Below, piece by piece: positions 1 through 13,500 of a stretch of 64,000 nt of DNA. The notes beneath the pieces were generated by a model, which was given only the letters and a program-made list of their open reading frames with translations, made no database searches and was not told the DNA's origin. This stretch comes from Carettochelys insculpta (lineage: Eukaryota > Chordata > Testudines > Carettochelyidae): assembly GCF_033958435.1 (NCBI RefSeq), contig NC_134137.1:107580501-107644500 (forward strand), given 5' to 3'. Made by a program: the position numbers and the translations under genes. How positions within the stretch are numbered: position 1 is the stretch's first letter; each line of letters starts with the position of its first letter.

Positions 1-330
1 ATTTCTATATTTGTAAGTTCAAATTTAATGATAGATTGCACTACACTGTATTAGGAAAATTGAAAATTATTATCTTATTTTTTTTACAATGCAAGTATTC
101 ATAATCAAATATGACTATGACGTGAGCACTGTATTTTACATTCTGTTGTAACTGAAATCAGGATATGTGAAAATGTAGAAAACATCCCAAAATATTTAAA
201 TAAATGGTATCCTATTACTGTTTCATAGCACTATTGTGTGATTAATCATAATTTTTAATTACACGATTAAATTGTAATCACTTTGTGGTACTATCATTTT
301 TAATGACTTAACTGCTAATTATTGTTAACT
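1..330. other. Intron, AT-rich, nothing recognised
   Basis: Part of the DOCK9 intron downstream of exon N. The sequence is AT-rich with no reading frame, repeat terminus or RNA-like fold that I recognise. Confidence 0.6.
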
Positions 331-941
331 AAAAAGCTGTCCTTTAGCACCTTAAAGACTAACAAAACAATTTATTAGGTGAGCAACTTTCATGAGTAGA
401 TCCACTTCTTCACACCTGGAGAATCCTAATAACTGAGTTGAAGAGAAGATAGTTTCTATTTCATTTTTTTTCTGATGAATCATTTAGATAGGACATGAGG
501 AAGGAGAAACAAGGGGGTAAAAGAAACAGTTTGTGTCTACTAAGTTATGTGGTCTGCCTGGGATCTCTGTGGATAAAGGTGGACAAACGGTCCTTGTCAT
601 GTGTAAGGTAATTTAACAGAAAGATAGAAAGAAAAAAAATCTGACAAATCAGCCACATAGAACCGGGGGCGGGGCAAAGGGTGGGAAGAAAATTACTTAT
701 TGCAAGTGTCTTATTAAGTGACTCACTTGCGTTAAGTAATTTTCTTACCCACCCTATCTGTTCTATTCAGCTCATTTGTCAGTTTTTACCTCATTCTTTC
801 CTATCTGTTAAATTCTAGTTGTGCCAATTTACTTTCATCAGACTTTCCAGGTCTGAAGAAGTGGGTCTGTCCCATGAAAGCTCATAATCTAATAGATTAT
901 TATGGTAGTCTTTAAAGTGCTACATGACTGCTTTATTATTA
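331..941. repeat. About 0.6 kb imperfect palindrome (fold-back element)
   Basis: The two halves are reverse complements around a centre near 707-722. The innermost arms, about 684-712 and 720-755, pair nearly perfectly (GAAAATTACTTA against TAAGTAATTTTC, with matched GGGTGG/CCACCC ends). Outer arms pair a 'cctttagcaccttaaagact' segment with 'agtctttaaagtgc'. These outer parts resemble the 3' body of the turtle SINE ('cttcttcacacctgg' against 'ggtctgaagaagtgggtc'). Best read as a fold-back or inverted SINE pair with a private core. A short ACA repeat (948-968) follows it. Confidence 0.75.
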
Positions 942-1399
942 CAAACTACAACAACAACAACAACAACATCTTTGTAAAGCCAAGAAGAAAACTAAAGCTG
1001 AGGGGTAAGCTGAACTTGGATACTCCTGAAGCTCTGTTTTACACCTAGGAATTAACGGTGTTTCTCCTGTGCAGCTCTACTTCTTACAGTGCAGAGCACA
1101 ATGGGGAATACAATTCCTGCATCAGCTGAATGAGCACCGTTATCTAAAACCTACAACTGAAGGCACATGATGTGCATGCTCACCTGAAGTCAAGCAACCA
1201 TAGGGACATTTCTTCAAGAACTGCAAGTTTGTATTCAGCCTAGTCCCCTAAACATATCTGAAGAAATTCTATGCAAACTTGGTTCCACGTTTTATGTACT
1301 AAAAATTCAGATTGAAATACATCATAAGAAAGGAACATTTGCTATTATTTGTGTTAAAAGACATTTAACTTATTTTAACTTAAAAAATGATATACTCAC
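942..1399. other. Intron with ACA microsatellite
   Basis: A short (ACA)n tract at 948-968, then unique-looking AT-rich intron up to exon N. Nothing else recognised. Confidence 0.6.
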
Positions 1400-1522
1400 T
1401 TCCTGAAATCTGCTAGCGACTTAAGCATGTCTTCATTTGAGAGTTTATTACTGTCTTGTCTGTAGAGAGCAGAAAACCTTGCATTTTTGTCCAGGGTTCC
1501 TGATGCATCTTTAAACAATGTC
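1400..1522 (-). CDS. DOCK9: DOCK9 exon N (last in window)
   Basis: 123 bases. The first base completes the Arg codon from exon M; it then encodes [40 protein letters not shown] and two bases of a Lys codon. Acceptor AG at 1523-1524; donor GTGAGT. The next exon, expected to enter the DHR1 domain, is beyond position 1. Confidence 0.93.
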
Positions 1523-4500
1523 CTGAAAGTCAAATCCTCTCTTTAAAATTTGGCAGCAAAAATATAAAGTAAAGAAACTGTTTACACTGCATCAGCTTCT
1601 ATATGAACCATTAAATAGTTTTACCTTGTACTCAACATACTGTAAACTGTTTCATCATATTCAAAGCTAATATTTTAACAAACAGAACAGGAACAATTTA
1701 CTGTTTAGCAAAAGCAAGAAAAAACTTCCCTGTGGAAAAAAGCCAATAAAATAAATCTGTATAGTTATGCATTAGAATTATCTACAATACCCCTTGTGCT
1801 AAAAACAAAAAAGTAAGTCTTAAAATCTATTACTGTGATAAAATGACAGTTTAGAAAGAATTACGTTGAAATAACCAAGAAAGAACAGCTCCAGCAAACA
1901 GGAAGCTGAATTTTAGTAAATGAGACTGAGGTTGTGTCTATACTACAAGCTAAAATCGGTTTCAGTAAAATCAGTTCTTAATGTTGGGTTTTATTCATTC
2001 AATTTTGAGCATCTTCACCTTTCCACATGCTCCCCACAAAATTGACTTATTGCTGCCACACACAAGCAGTTTAAATTGATCTTAAATTGAGTGTTGCAGA
2101 AGTGTATTGTAGGAACCTATCCCACAGTTCTCTGAGCTCCAAAGCATTCTGGCCCTGCAAATAGATGTGGGTATATGATGCCATCTTCCCACATTTCATT
2201 CTCTCTCTCTCCTGTCATGTTAAGTATGTTTAAGTTGACATGGGTGCTACACTGAAACGCAAATGAATCATTGAAACGGTTACGGCTCAGAGTGGCTAGA
2301 AGACGCCAGACTACAGCCAGCACCTGAAAATCGTGACATTTGACAGCCCTGAAAACAATGACTGCCCAGGGAGACCTACCACCTGCCCCTATTAGCAGAG
2401 TGCCTAGGCTTTGATGAATCTTGGCCTCAGGCATGGATTTAGGCCTCCTGGAAAAAAGGACCCTAAGTAGACTCGGGTGCGAGACTGAAGCTCGGATGAA
2501 TCATCAGAGGTGGCTTGGGGCAGCTAAAAGACAACCCCCAAAATTGTGACTGCCTACAGAGTCCCTTTGATTATGTTTGGACCTGAATCTGGATTTAGGC
2601 CTCCTGCCAAAAAAGACCTTAGAAGAACAATATGTTTAAGTAGACACGGTTGCTACACTGAAACTTGAATGAATCAATGAAACAGTTACAGCTCGGGATG
2701 GCTAAAAGACCCCCAAATAAAGCCAGCCCCTTTGGCCTCTGGATAAAGCCCATATAAAAAATTTGGTCCAAGAGGACAGCCACTCTAGTGGCAAAAGTAT
2801 TTTCTTCTATTGACCAAAAATCATGTCCACCAAAGGAGACATCTCCCGGGTGGATAAAACACCCCCGATTATAGCCAGCCCCAAAAATCATTACTGCCAA
2901 GGGAGACATCCCCCAGGTGGTTAAAAGACCCCCAGCTACAGCCAAGCCCCTGAAAAATCACAATCCTCACTGCACACAAGCTGCCTGGCACCTTGCACAC
3001 CACGTCCTTTTATTGGTTCACGGTCAAACCACATGATGTGGCTGGGCGCAGAAAAGTTTCAGACTGTGTGGCACCTTGAGGGGGGGGGAGTGGGGAGAAC
3101 AAACAGGACAAAATGTAAGTGGCTGAAAAGAAGTCTCCCATCCAAGCACGACCCCCACCCACAGACTAGCTGCCACATGATGCAGGCAGGGAAAGTTCCA
3201 GAATGTGTGGTGCCCTTCGGGGAGGGAAGGGAGGGAATATGGGGGGCAGGACAATTTGTAAACGGCTGAAAGAAATTTCTCATCCTACCACGCAAGCACA
3301 ACCCCCACCCGCAGCCTAGCTGACACATGATATTGGGGGCAGGAGGGAAGGGGGTGGCGCAGCGGCTGGTGCCAGGCAATGCAGAAAAAGAGGCAGCTAA
3401 TAGGGCTACATACACAGAACCACAGACCCCACATCCGCACTACTAGCAAAGACTTTTCAGCCTCTCATGACCCTACAGGCACAGGATTCCAGATGTTGAA
3501 CTGAAATGGTATTCCTGTTGCCTAACTCCTCCACACCTGTGAGCAATGGAGATGTAAGAGGCCAGAGTGGAGAACTGTGGAATTTAAACTGAGGACTGGC
3601 ACTTGGAAAAATCAGGCTAACTGACTTAAAACCGATCTCTCATAGTGTAGACACAGACAGACTGTTATTTTGTAGGAAACTGTTAAATAGTAGGCCAGAA
3701 AAAGGTAGAAAGTGACAAGAATTGCACCCCTTACCGAGCTGCCCAAGCAAATGGCATTCTATATTGTCCTAGTCTCTGACATGCCTGCTTTGCATTCTTC
3801 AACACTTTCTGTGCAACCTGAAAGTAATAATAGATATGAAGTTCAGTTTCTAAAAAACACTGCATTCACTAAGATTAGGAATTGAAGATGCATAAAAAAA
3901 ACAAGTCAGCTCTTCTGAGACAAAACAAAAAACAATGATTAAAGTATTTTAATTTTTACCAGAATTACTAAATTCATGAGAAGTAATAACAAAAAAAGTC
4001 TTTAAGATATTACTAGGACCTGCCTTTCTCTGAATAGCCACAGGTGAAAAGGATCAACTAACCTACTGCTTCTTTGAGGCATGCTTCATTTTAAGAGGGT
4101 TGTGAAAGCCTTTTTATCTCACAGAAAAATCAGTCGGGACCACATGCAAAAAAAAAAAACCAAAACAAAACAAAAATATGTGCCCCCTACTGAGAAGCAG
4201 AAATAAAAGACATTCACACATTACTGCCCTCAAGCTCAGAGCCTAGGTAAACTATGGCTAGTAGATTTTGTGGGAACCCCCTTTGGTTTTGGGGTGCAGC
4301 CAAAAACAAGGAGTTCAGTGCATAGGAGGGGTATGCTGGGGAGGGGGCTGGAGTGGAGGGGCCAGGAGGTAGGGTAAGGGAGTGGGCTTTGTGCTGGGGG
4401 ACCTGGGAAGGAGATGGGATGCAGAAGTGAGCTGAGAGTAAGTGCAGGGTCTGGGCAGGAGGAAGGATGCAGGAGTGAGAATAGGGAGCAGGCTAGGGAT

Positions 4501-7500
4501 ACTGATCTGGAAGGGGTGCAAGAGCTGGCCAGCCGTGGGATCTGAAAGGGAAGCTGCATGACCAGGTGTGGGGTATGGCATCGGGGTGGGAGAGGATGTA
4601 GGAAGTGTTTTGTGGTAGGGTGAGTGAAAATGAAGAGGCTGTCCAACTGATCATCTTGCTGCAGTTAAAGCCATTCATGAACTATGTTGGAACTTAGTGG
4701 TGGTGGTGATGATCATGATATTATTGTTAGTATTATTATTAATCATCCACTGTTCTTTAGGTCTATAATACAGTAAACAATATCTGGGGGGAGTGCATTG
4801 TAAGTCATAAGACTCCTGTGAGCTTCTTTTGGAAAATTCTTTCTATAAGTAAGTATTGTGGGTAGTATCTCACCTGCCATGTAAAAGGACATGTTTGGCT
4901 TGCACTGAACAGGTCCACACTTTCAGACGGACCTTCTCCAATTGTGAATGAAAGGTGTATCCATTGCCCTGGGAGAGGAGAGCCTCTCTCCTTGGAAAAG
5001 TTATGGAGGGCAGATCAAAAAGCATAGCAGGTAAGAATATCATGCCTGCTTGGGCCGTGTGGGAGGGATCAATGGTGGAACAGTTCCATGGCACATGGCT
5101 GAAGGTGAGCCACCTCTGTTTAATGTAGGTTCTCATTAGAAAGGTCAGGGAAGCAGATATGAAAGGGATTATGAAATAAAGGGGACAGAGTAGCCAGACT
5201 GTACTATTCTGAATATTCACTAGTCTTGCATGAGCTACTGCCAAGCACAGAGGAATACTTAGATGGGGAGGGCAAACGTGCAGGTAGGTGATGGTAAGCA
5301 GAAGTGGTCACCCAGATTCTCAATCAAGCCTCCAAAATTGAGGTTTGCTTCCCAATAATTGGGAGGGGACCTGATACTAGTTATTCTGTCTGCGCCTATT
5401 TGGTCTGCTGCAGTTTCTAGCAGCATCATAAGGTCTAGGTTTCTGTTGGTTGCATTGTTGAGGACAAGATCATTGGCACAACTGGTATATCTTCCCCTCG
5501 GAAGTGCACGTGCAGAATAGCCCTTGGAGTCCTTCACAGTGTGAAGGACTTGGTTGGTCTTGGAGTAGTGTTTTCTTTAGAAAAAGGCTAAGACAGACTG
5601 CGGCTGACGAGAGGTCTGATGCTGGCCTGAGCACTGGCAACACAAACCAGCCTGACAAGCCAAAGGCTATAAAGACTGGGAAAGATCCAAAAAGGAGGAA
5701 CAGACACAATGAGGGGCTCTGATTTAGGAGGGCAACTAGGACCCAGGAAGTGGGGCTGATTGTGCACCCTGTTACATCTGAAATTTCTGAAGAAGGAATC
5801 CATGAGGCTCTATATATCACTAGAGCAGTACGTCATGTTGTGGGCTGCCATGTCAGCCGTATTGTATCCAGTGGTGCTTGCAGGGCCATTCTAGATGCTA
5901 ATTTCCCCTCTATGAGGGCCAATTTGAAGTCTTGTTTCATGTCCTCCAGCTTAGCAGAGGCAAAGTCAAAGAGTTTAATTTAAGTATCAAAGTCATAAAT
6001 GGCCAGAAGATGGCATATTTGCTGATTCAAAATTGCGAAGTAGCTGAGTTATGAACCTTCCAGACCAAGAGTTCAAGCTGTTTAGAGTCTCCATCCAGTG
6101 CTGTGAATAGATATGATTATTTGGCTCTGTGGTTTGCTGCCTCAACCACTGGGGAGTTGGGCTGAGGGTGAGGAAAGGTCCGTACCCTTAGCAGGAACAT
6201 ACTATCTGTAATCTGGTCTTTGGCATGTTGGTTGACAGGATCGAGTTCAGCCTCATTTACTGGGAGCACATTCTTTGATGATTCCAACGATGGAGAATCT
6301 TTAAGAGTTTAGTTTGAGTCTCCTGTATTTCTTACAAGGAATGTCTTGGCTAAGTGCTACTCTTTTCAATAGCTCCTGAAACTGTCTGAAGTTATCCGCT
6401 GTTGCTCACAGGGGTGGCATGATGGCATCATTGGGGAGGAAGAGGGATTTATTCTGGTGACTGCCTTGTGCAAGGTCTTCTTCCATTTCCTCTTGTGGTT
6501 CTTCCAGTCCCCTAGATATACAAGCAATAGGAAAGGCTGATGAAGATTTCTGCCCTGGGTGGTAAGGAGGTGCAGAAATAATGGGGTTCCTGGGGGACCC
6601 TTACATACTAGGATGGCCACTGAAGAGCATGTGGCATCCATAGGGGAATGAATGACAGAAATTGGGGTGGCTTCTTATGCATGACTGGTCAGTGTGTTGC
6701 TTTATGTCAGGAATGGGGAACCTTTTTTGATTTGGAGATCACACAAATGAGAAGCAAAACAAAAAAAACAAACCACACCTCACTGATGTGGTCCCCCACT
6801 AAAAAACAAACCAAACAAAGGGAGACTTTTCCCTCACACACCAGTCCTGGAGCCTACAGGAGCCACGACTAGTACATTTTTTTGGCCCCTTTAGGCTCTT
6901 AGGTGGGACCAAAAATGTGGGGTTCAATGTGGGAAACTGCTAGGAAGTGGGCCTGGGCAGGAGGGAGAGTGGAGGAAAGGACTTGGAATTTAGTGGGTCA
7001 GGCCAGGAGTGGAGTGCAGGAGCAGGCTATGTGTGTGTGGGGGGGGGGGGGGGTCGGTGTCGGACCATGCTGGAGTGCAGGAGAAGAGAGGGAATCTGGG
7101 GCAGATGGGGTGGGGGTGGGGGGTCTGGTTGGGAGGAAGGCTGCCGGAGAGTTTGGGATGCTTCGTCTGGAGAGACAGGACAGGATTGGGTGTGGGTGAA
7201 GAGACACGGTGGGAGAGAAGGTACAGGAAGGTGGTGGGAGAGGACACAGGACTGGGCTAGTGGAAAAGAGTCAGGGAGATGGGAATGCAGCTTACCTGGA
7301 CAGCACTTCTGGATGCACATGGCTCTTCACCCTCTCTCCACCACTCCCACATACCATTCTCCACTGCCCTGATTGGCCAGATCTCTGGTCAGAGAGGCAG
7401 AATGAAGCCTGCTGGAAGTGTTGCAGTTGCCACTGCCCCCTCCCCAGCTGGGGGAACAGCAGCAAGTGGCACATGAGCCACTTCCTGCCCCCTCACGTCT

Positions 7501-10500
7501 CTCCCCAGAGTTCCTGAGCCAGATTCCAACCTGGCTTGCCTGATCAGACTTCTGAGGAACAGGGTTCCCTACAGGCTAGATGCTGGGGAGGCATGCCCCT
7601 AGCCCCTGGGTCCAGATCCACTCAAGTCACAGTCCAGGTCAGGAGCTCCCCACCCTTAGTTTATGTTGTGGTGGTGGTGGTTGTGGTGGTGGGGCATGTG
7701 GTGAAAATACTGCCTCTTCTCTGTCACCCTTGATGATGTTGGAGAATACCAAGCACTCTGCAGGAGAAGTTGGTTGAGTAAGGAGGAAACCATCAGTGGC
7801 GAAGAAAGGTGATTCTGGAACGGGGGCAACCAAGATGTCTTGTAGTATCGAACGATGAAGCACTGAGAATCTGTGGGAGATGCTGGGAGTTCAGGGACCT
7901 TGTATTTAGTAATGGTTGGTATTGGCATGCCCATCAGCAGGTTGGTGCCACACAGTGTGTTGGTGTCAACACTGGTATTATGGTGATCGTAGTCTTTGGG
8001 ATAGTTGTTGATGTCAAGGTGACCTGTGTAGATGTAAGTCTCCATTCTTTACATTTATGACCCAAGTGCTTGGGGCCTGATGTGCTGGGTGGTCCAGGAT
8101 GGTCAGCACTGTTGGTAAAGACCTTCCCAGGGACTATTACTTTTTATTTGGTCCCTCTGAGGACAGGTTGAGTCTCTCCTCCTCTTCTCATCAGAGGGTG
8201 GACCAATGCTCTTGGTCAGGATGAACCATGAAGGACAGCATTCATGAGAAGGCTTAGGTATGCCCATCTCTGAGGCAAGCTGAAGAGTCTTCTCCATAAG
8301 CATCCTCTTTAAGCACAGGTCCTGGTCGTACTGAGCTCTAGCATTTAGGTTATTACAGCAGATGCATTTGGCAGTAATGTGTGCTTGCCAGGGCATTGAC
8401 TGTAGGGGACCATCCATCTGAACAGGGCATAGAGTCCTTGCAGAAGCTGCATTTTTTAAACCCTGGCACATTGCAAGACCATCCCAAGGGGTGATTCAAT
8501 TTAATGAAATGGGAATGGGGGAGCAAGGGGAGAGATTAATTTTCCTAAGGGAAGAACCTGGATGACCTTTTACGTAACTTATGTTCATTTTTGTCCATCT
8601 TCAGCAGAAGACAGCTGAAAAGGAATTGAGGGGGTTGGGACATGTCCATGCCAACAGATTCTGACATCTCCACAATACACCAACTGTGCATTCATGTCCC
8701 AGCCAGCTCTGCTGCCAAAGACCTCTGATCGATGGCACTGGGATGCACCGTCACCTGGAGTGGAGCACCCACAAAGACATCACTAGAAGAATTTACATTT
8801 TGTTAGTCCCTAGGAATTTCAAGCATCAATCAGAACCACAGTATATTAAACATTATAAAAACCCTGGGGGTAGGAGAAGAGAGAGACAAACCCTGCCCCA
8901 GAGGGCTTATAAGACAAAAGGCAACCACTGGAAATAGATCAACGAGGAAGTACGTTGCAAGACTCAGAAAATATTGCCCAGCAACAGGCATAATCAGCAG
9001 TCAATTTTTTTTCATAAAGACAAGACAAAGGATAATTTTAAGAAGAGTTTTGAAGGAAGGTAATTAATTAGCCTGATGGATGTCTACAGAGGGAAGAAAT
9101 CCCAAAGCTCTGGGAAGTACTAGAAAAAGTACAAAGATGCTTGCTTGAAAATTTAATACATGATTGAGGTGTTGGTCTCCTTTTCCCTTCCTTTCCATTC
9201 ATTTACTTTTGTCTTTTGTTCTGTTCTCTCTTTGGAAGGAAAAAAGCAAGCAAAACATAAATTTTAAAAAGTGGATGATGGAAGCTAGCATCATGAACTT
9301 GTTGGAGACAGAAGTTAGCCTTCTGATACTAAACAAGGGATAACAGATAAAGTGGGGTTAGGTCAGGATGAACCTTAAAAGTGCACACAAGTTGCTTATA
9401 TTTGATACAGTAGAGAAAAGGGAGCCAGCCAATGGCTATATAGAGAAGGCTAATGTAGTGAAAACTACTGACTGGGAAAATTAGGCTTTATGCTGCATTC
9501 TGAATAATTACAAACAGGATAAAACTACAGTTATGAAAACCTAGAAGAATGATATTGAAGTAAACTAGGTATGTGATGATGAGAGCTTGGTGAGGATGGT
9601 CATGCAAGGCTGTATCTAAGTCTACACAATATACCACTTTTTGTGATTTGTAGTGTACATATAACTACGTGTACAGTGAAAGGCTCTCGCAGGCTGAGCC
9701 TTTTCTTGCTGCAACCACCTCAGTGCTAGAGTCTTTCTATGAGACAAATCAGGGCTACAAAAGAGCTGAAAGTCTTTTTCCACTGCCTCTCCCTGTCAGA
9801 ACACTTCCCTGCTGCCTCCTCCACCCTAGCCAGAGCCCTTCCCTGTGGAAGAGGGGGGCTTTAGCAGCAGGGAAAGCCTCCAGAGGCAGGGAGCTGCCAA
9901 CCCTTTCCACAGGAGGGAGGAAGGTTCAAGCATTATGGATCAGACTGCAAACTAAAAGCTTTGTATATATATTTTTGATAGGATGCAAGCTAATCTCAAT
10001 ATTTTAAAAGAAATATGAAAAAATGTACCTATGACAGTTCAATTAAAGCTAATATGTATCAAACAGCCAAATAAACTGTGCCATTCAAAATTTTATATAT
10101 AAGTTTTGTACATCCAAACAGTGTAACCCAACTTTTTTGCAATAACAGAGTAATTTTGTCTAAGTGCTTTATCAACAATTTGAAAAAAAAAAAAAAAATA
10201 AATACAGTACCTTAGAAGAATCTGAACTTCTCATGTATGGCTCGGCACAGTGTGCAACACTTCCTTGTAGTACTTTTTCTATTCTTGCCACAAGAAATAT
10301 ATCAGGATGTGGACATGTGACTGAGAATATTACCTAAATATACATACATACATAAATACCCCCACACATATTACATATTTACAAATTCTTGTTTAACAAT
10401 TTACACCCAATGAAAAAGCTACTTGAAATGTGTCAGATACCCCAATGCCCTTGTTCTGAATCAGAATATTATGTTATTTCTCCTTACCTGTTTAGGATAT

Positions 10501-13500
10501 TGCAACATAGATTCATGAAGGAAATCTCGAATTCTGTGTAAGTAATCACCACTGGCATTCATCAGCTGCTGTGTTGAATTAGGTAGCATCTGCCTCACCG
10601 AGACATGGTTCAAATCAACATGGAAATCTGCTGAAATCTTCCGATTGTGTTTAATATCAAACAGTGACAATGTGACAAAAAAAGGTTCTACCTAGACATT
10701 AAGAAGTGAGAGAAAGGTTACCACCAGCATCCCCAAAAGCTTACCTGCACATTTCTTACTGACATGCAAATACAAAGGAATATGACTACTGCATTGCTGT
10801 AGATGAGTTGCCAAGAACAGACAGTATTCCTTGACCATTATGTCTATGATGCAAAACACAATGTAGAAATAAAATACTTTCATTAACAGCACATGAGGCA
10901 TCTACAAAAGCTTCAAAGGATTGTGCTTTCTTTTTTTATTTTAATGGATTAATCGGCAGCAAACAAAAAAGAGCGTATTTAATTTTTTCCTAGCAGTATT
11001 TGAGATTTGTTGGACTGAATTGCATTGCCAAGTAACACCAATATTAAGAGGTTAACCACTATATAGTTGATACATAAAAATAAAGTATTTGCAGAAATAA
11101 TTTACATTTGTTGTTGGTCCTTCTCCATTTTCAGCAACACAGCTTTGCAGATTGAAAGATAAATCATTACACTTCACTAGAATCCTCTTCCCAAATTTCT
11201 CTTCAAATGGCTTCACTTCTGGTTCAATTCCCGAAAAGTCAAGTTTCTTTAAAAGAACAAGGAAATGAGAAGTATTTTTCATTTTTACAAGGTAAAACAT
11301 AAAAAAATTATCTTATTTTAAAACATCAAACCTGTGCATCTGGATCCAAGACAAAAAGTTTAACTCTCTCACTTTTGAATTTGATATCTGCATCTCTGGT
11401 ATTCTGCCAAAAACAAGAAAAATCACAATTTAATCTTTATTATTTGAGCATTATGATAAAATGAAAGTGGTCTTAAACTCTGTTAATTATTCTGCCTTTT
11501 TAAGCAATTTAATTTTAATCCATAAGATTTGCCATCTTATTAAATCAAGTTTTTAAGTTTACTATATAATGCTAAAGTAGACATTGGAAACCATGAACTT
11601 GTGGCCAGTTTTGATCTTCTAGTCCTAATACATCACAGTACATATGTCACAAAGAAAGGCACCTTCGATGCCTTCAGTAAGTTTAGACAAAAATTACTGG
11701 CAGACTGTAGTTCTCATATAGCACTTTTCATCCTTATGTTACTTTACCAAAGGTGCATTTACACAAGCAAAAGTGCCTATGCATGTAGGTTAAAGTTCAG
11801 AATAATACTGAGGCCACTACGGAACTGAGGAAGTCACAGGTTAGCTATGTTAACAATCACAATATCATTAAAATCCGGAACTCCCAACTACCAAGCAAGC
11901 GGTTCTCCTCTACGTAAGAGGAAAAACCAAGGACACACTCTGTATAACTGAGTACGGACACTGCTCCTCTAAGTGTTGCCTCCCTAGTAGGGGATTTATG
12001 GATTTCTATTCACCAGTCCCAAAACTAGAGCAAATCAGAATAAAATAGTGTGTGACAAACAATGACAAACTCAGTTTACCTTCATTGCAAGGTACTTATA
12101 TTCTACCCCCCCAACCAAAAAAAAAAAAAAGGTCAGTTGAGAAACATGCCACTTAGCGGGCAAGTGGTTGCACATAGCAGCCAAAGTACCTTTGCAGTGC
12201 AGCCAATACTTTACAATTGTAACCATCCAAAAAGGTAATGTAATCTTAATCCACATTACATTTTTTTTAAAGTATAGACCACATTTTGAGAGAGAGTATT
12301 TTGGGCACCACACCTCAGCCTCCTATTTATGACTCCATACAGAACTCCTGCCTGCAATCACACTGACAACTAGCACTGTTGCTTAAATAAATTTTCCATA
12401 TAATTTTATATTTCCAACAGCCTCCATGAGACTGGGACCCAATTGTGCTAACCAAAGAGAAAAATGACAGTGCCTTCCCCAAAGAGCTTATAGTCTTAAA
12501 AAGAAAGACGTCATAACTGAGACACTGGAGGCCATGGAATCTGTGACTTCCAGATACCTCCATGACATTTTCACTTCAGCCCTGAGCAATGGGGCCCCTG
12601 GAACTCCCTGCCACTACACGTGGCGGGGACCCCCACTCCCATCAGTTCCAAACTGCTGTCCCACCAGCATTAGCAAGAAGATCCTGAGGTCCCTAGTTGT
12701 GGGAGGCCCTCCTGCCCACCTCCACAGCCGCCACTGCAGAAACCAGGCTCACTGACAACTTCAAGCCTCAGGCACAGAGAGGACACTGCAGCTCCCAGCT
12801 GCCACAGGCAGACCCCACAGTTCCAAACTACTGCCAGTTGTAGGGAGGACCCTTTGCTCTCAGCCATGATGGATGAGACCCTGCACCTCCACCACTTTTT
12901 CTTAGTTATTTTTTAATAACAGTTAGAGACAGGTCATCCATGAATTTCTGGTTATTGCTCATGACCGGTGCACAACTTCTACTAAAAGTAACCATGACAA
13001 AATGTTAGCCTTCGTCAGATGGATGAGAAGTCAAAGATGTTGCAATGGGGAACAAATGAGATAGTGTAACAAAAATTCAATGTGCACAATTCTTAGCTAA
13101 CCAGAAGCAGCCGTCATAACTCTTCACCTGACTAGCCCATGTCAAATGAAATTCCTATAGGCACTACAGAAGAGGTGAGATTTGAGGAAGGACACACAGG
13201 TAAATGGATACATTTGTGGATTGTGATTATGAGTTATTTTCTCTGCATAGGATGTGTCATGAGAGAAAGTATGAAGGTATTTCTGAGAGGAGTAGATAAT
13301 CAAGGCTATTATAATCAGCAAAGTATAAGGATGGTGCCCACCCTTGCACTTATATAGGCAGGATAGGAAGCACAGGACTGAACTATGAAGTGTATTAAAA
13401 GTTATGATAACACTTTTATGTCCTCCTCTCTACTGTAGCAAACACTTTTCAGGCTCGTCATGATCTAACTCCTCCCTACCTATCATTTCTTACTTTGTAC

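Larger units (their letters stand above)
5255..8795 (-). mobile_element. DIRS-type retrotransposon, gag-only fragment
   Basis: On the minus strand, 8795-5255, the sequence follows the gag order of reptile DIRS elements. A terminal sequence (GTGGAGCAC/ACATCACTAGAAGAA form at 8760-8795) comes first. A Cys-rich segment near 8300-8400 ([23 protein letters not shown]) follows, and then a distal part near 5820-5980 ([27 protein letters not shown]). Frames are broken by many stops and shifts. Reverse transcriptase, RNase H and recombinase parts are absent, so this is a truncated copy. A hAT element (6708-7658) splits it. Confidence 0.65.

Noticed and set aside
6903..7372. Overlapping Gly/Trp-rich frames up to 141 codons
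   Set aside because: Entirely inside the hAT element's G-rich body, with frames open on both strands because of base composition.
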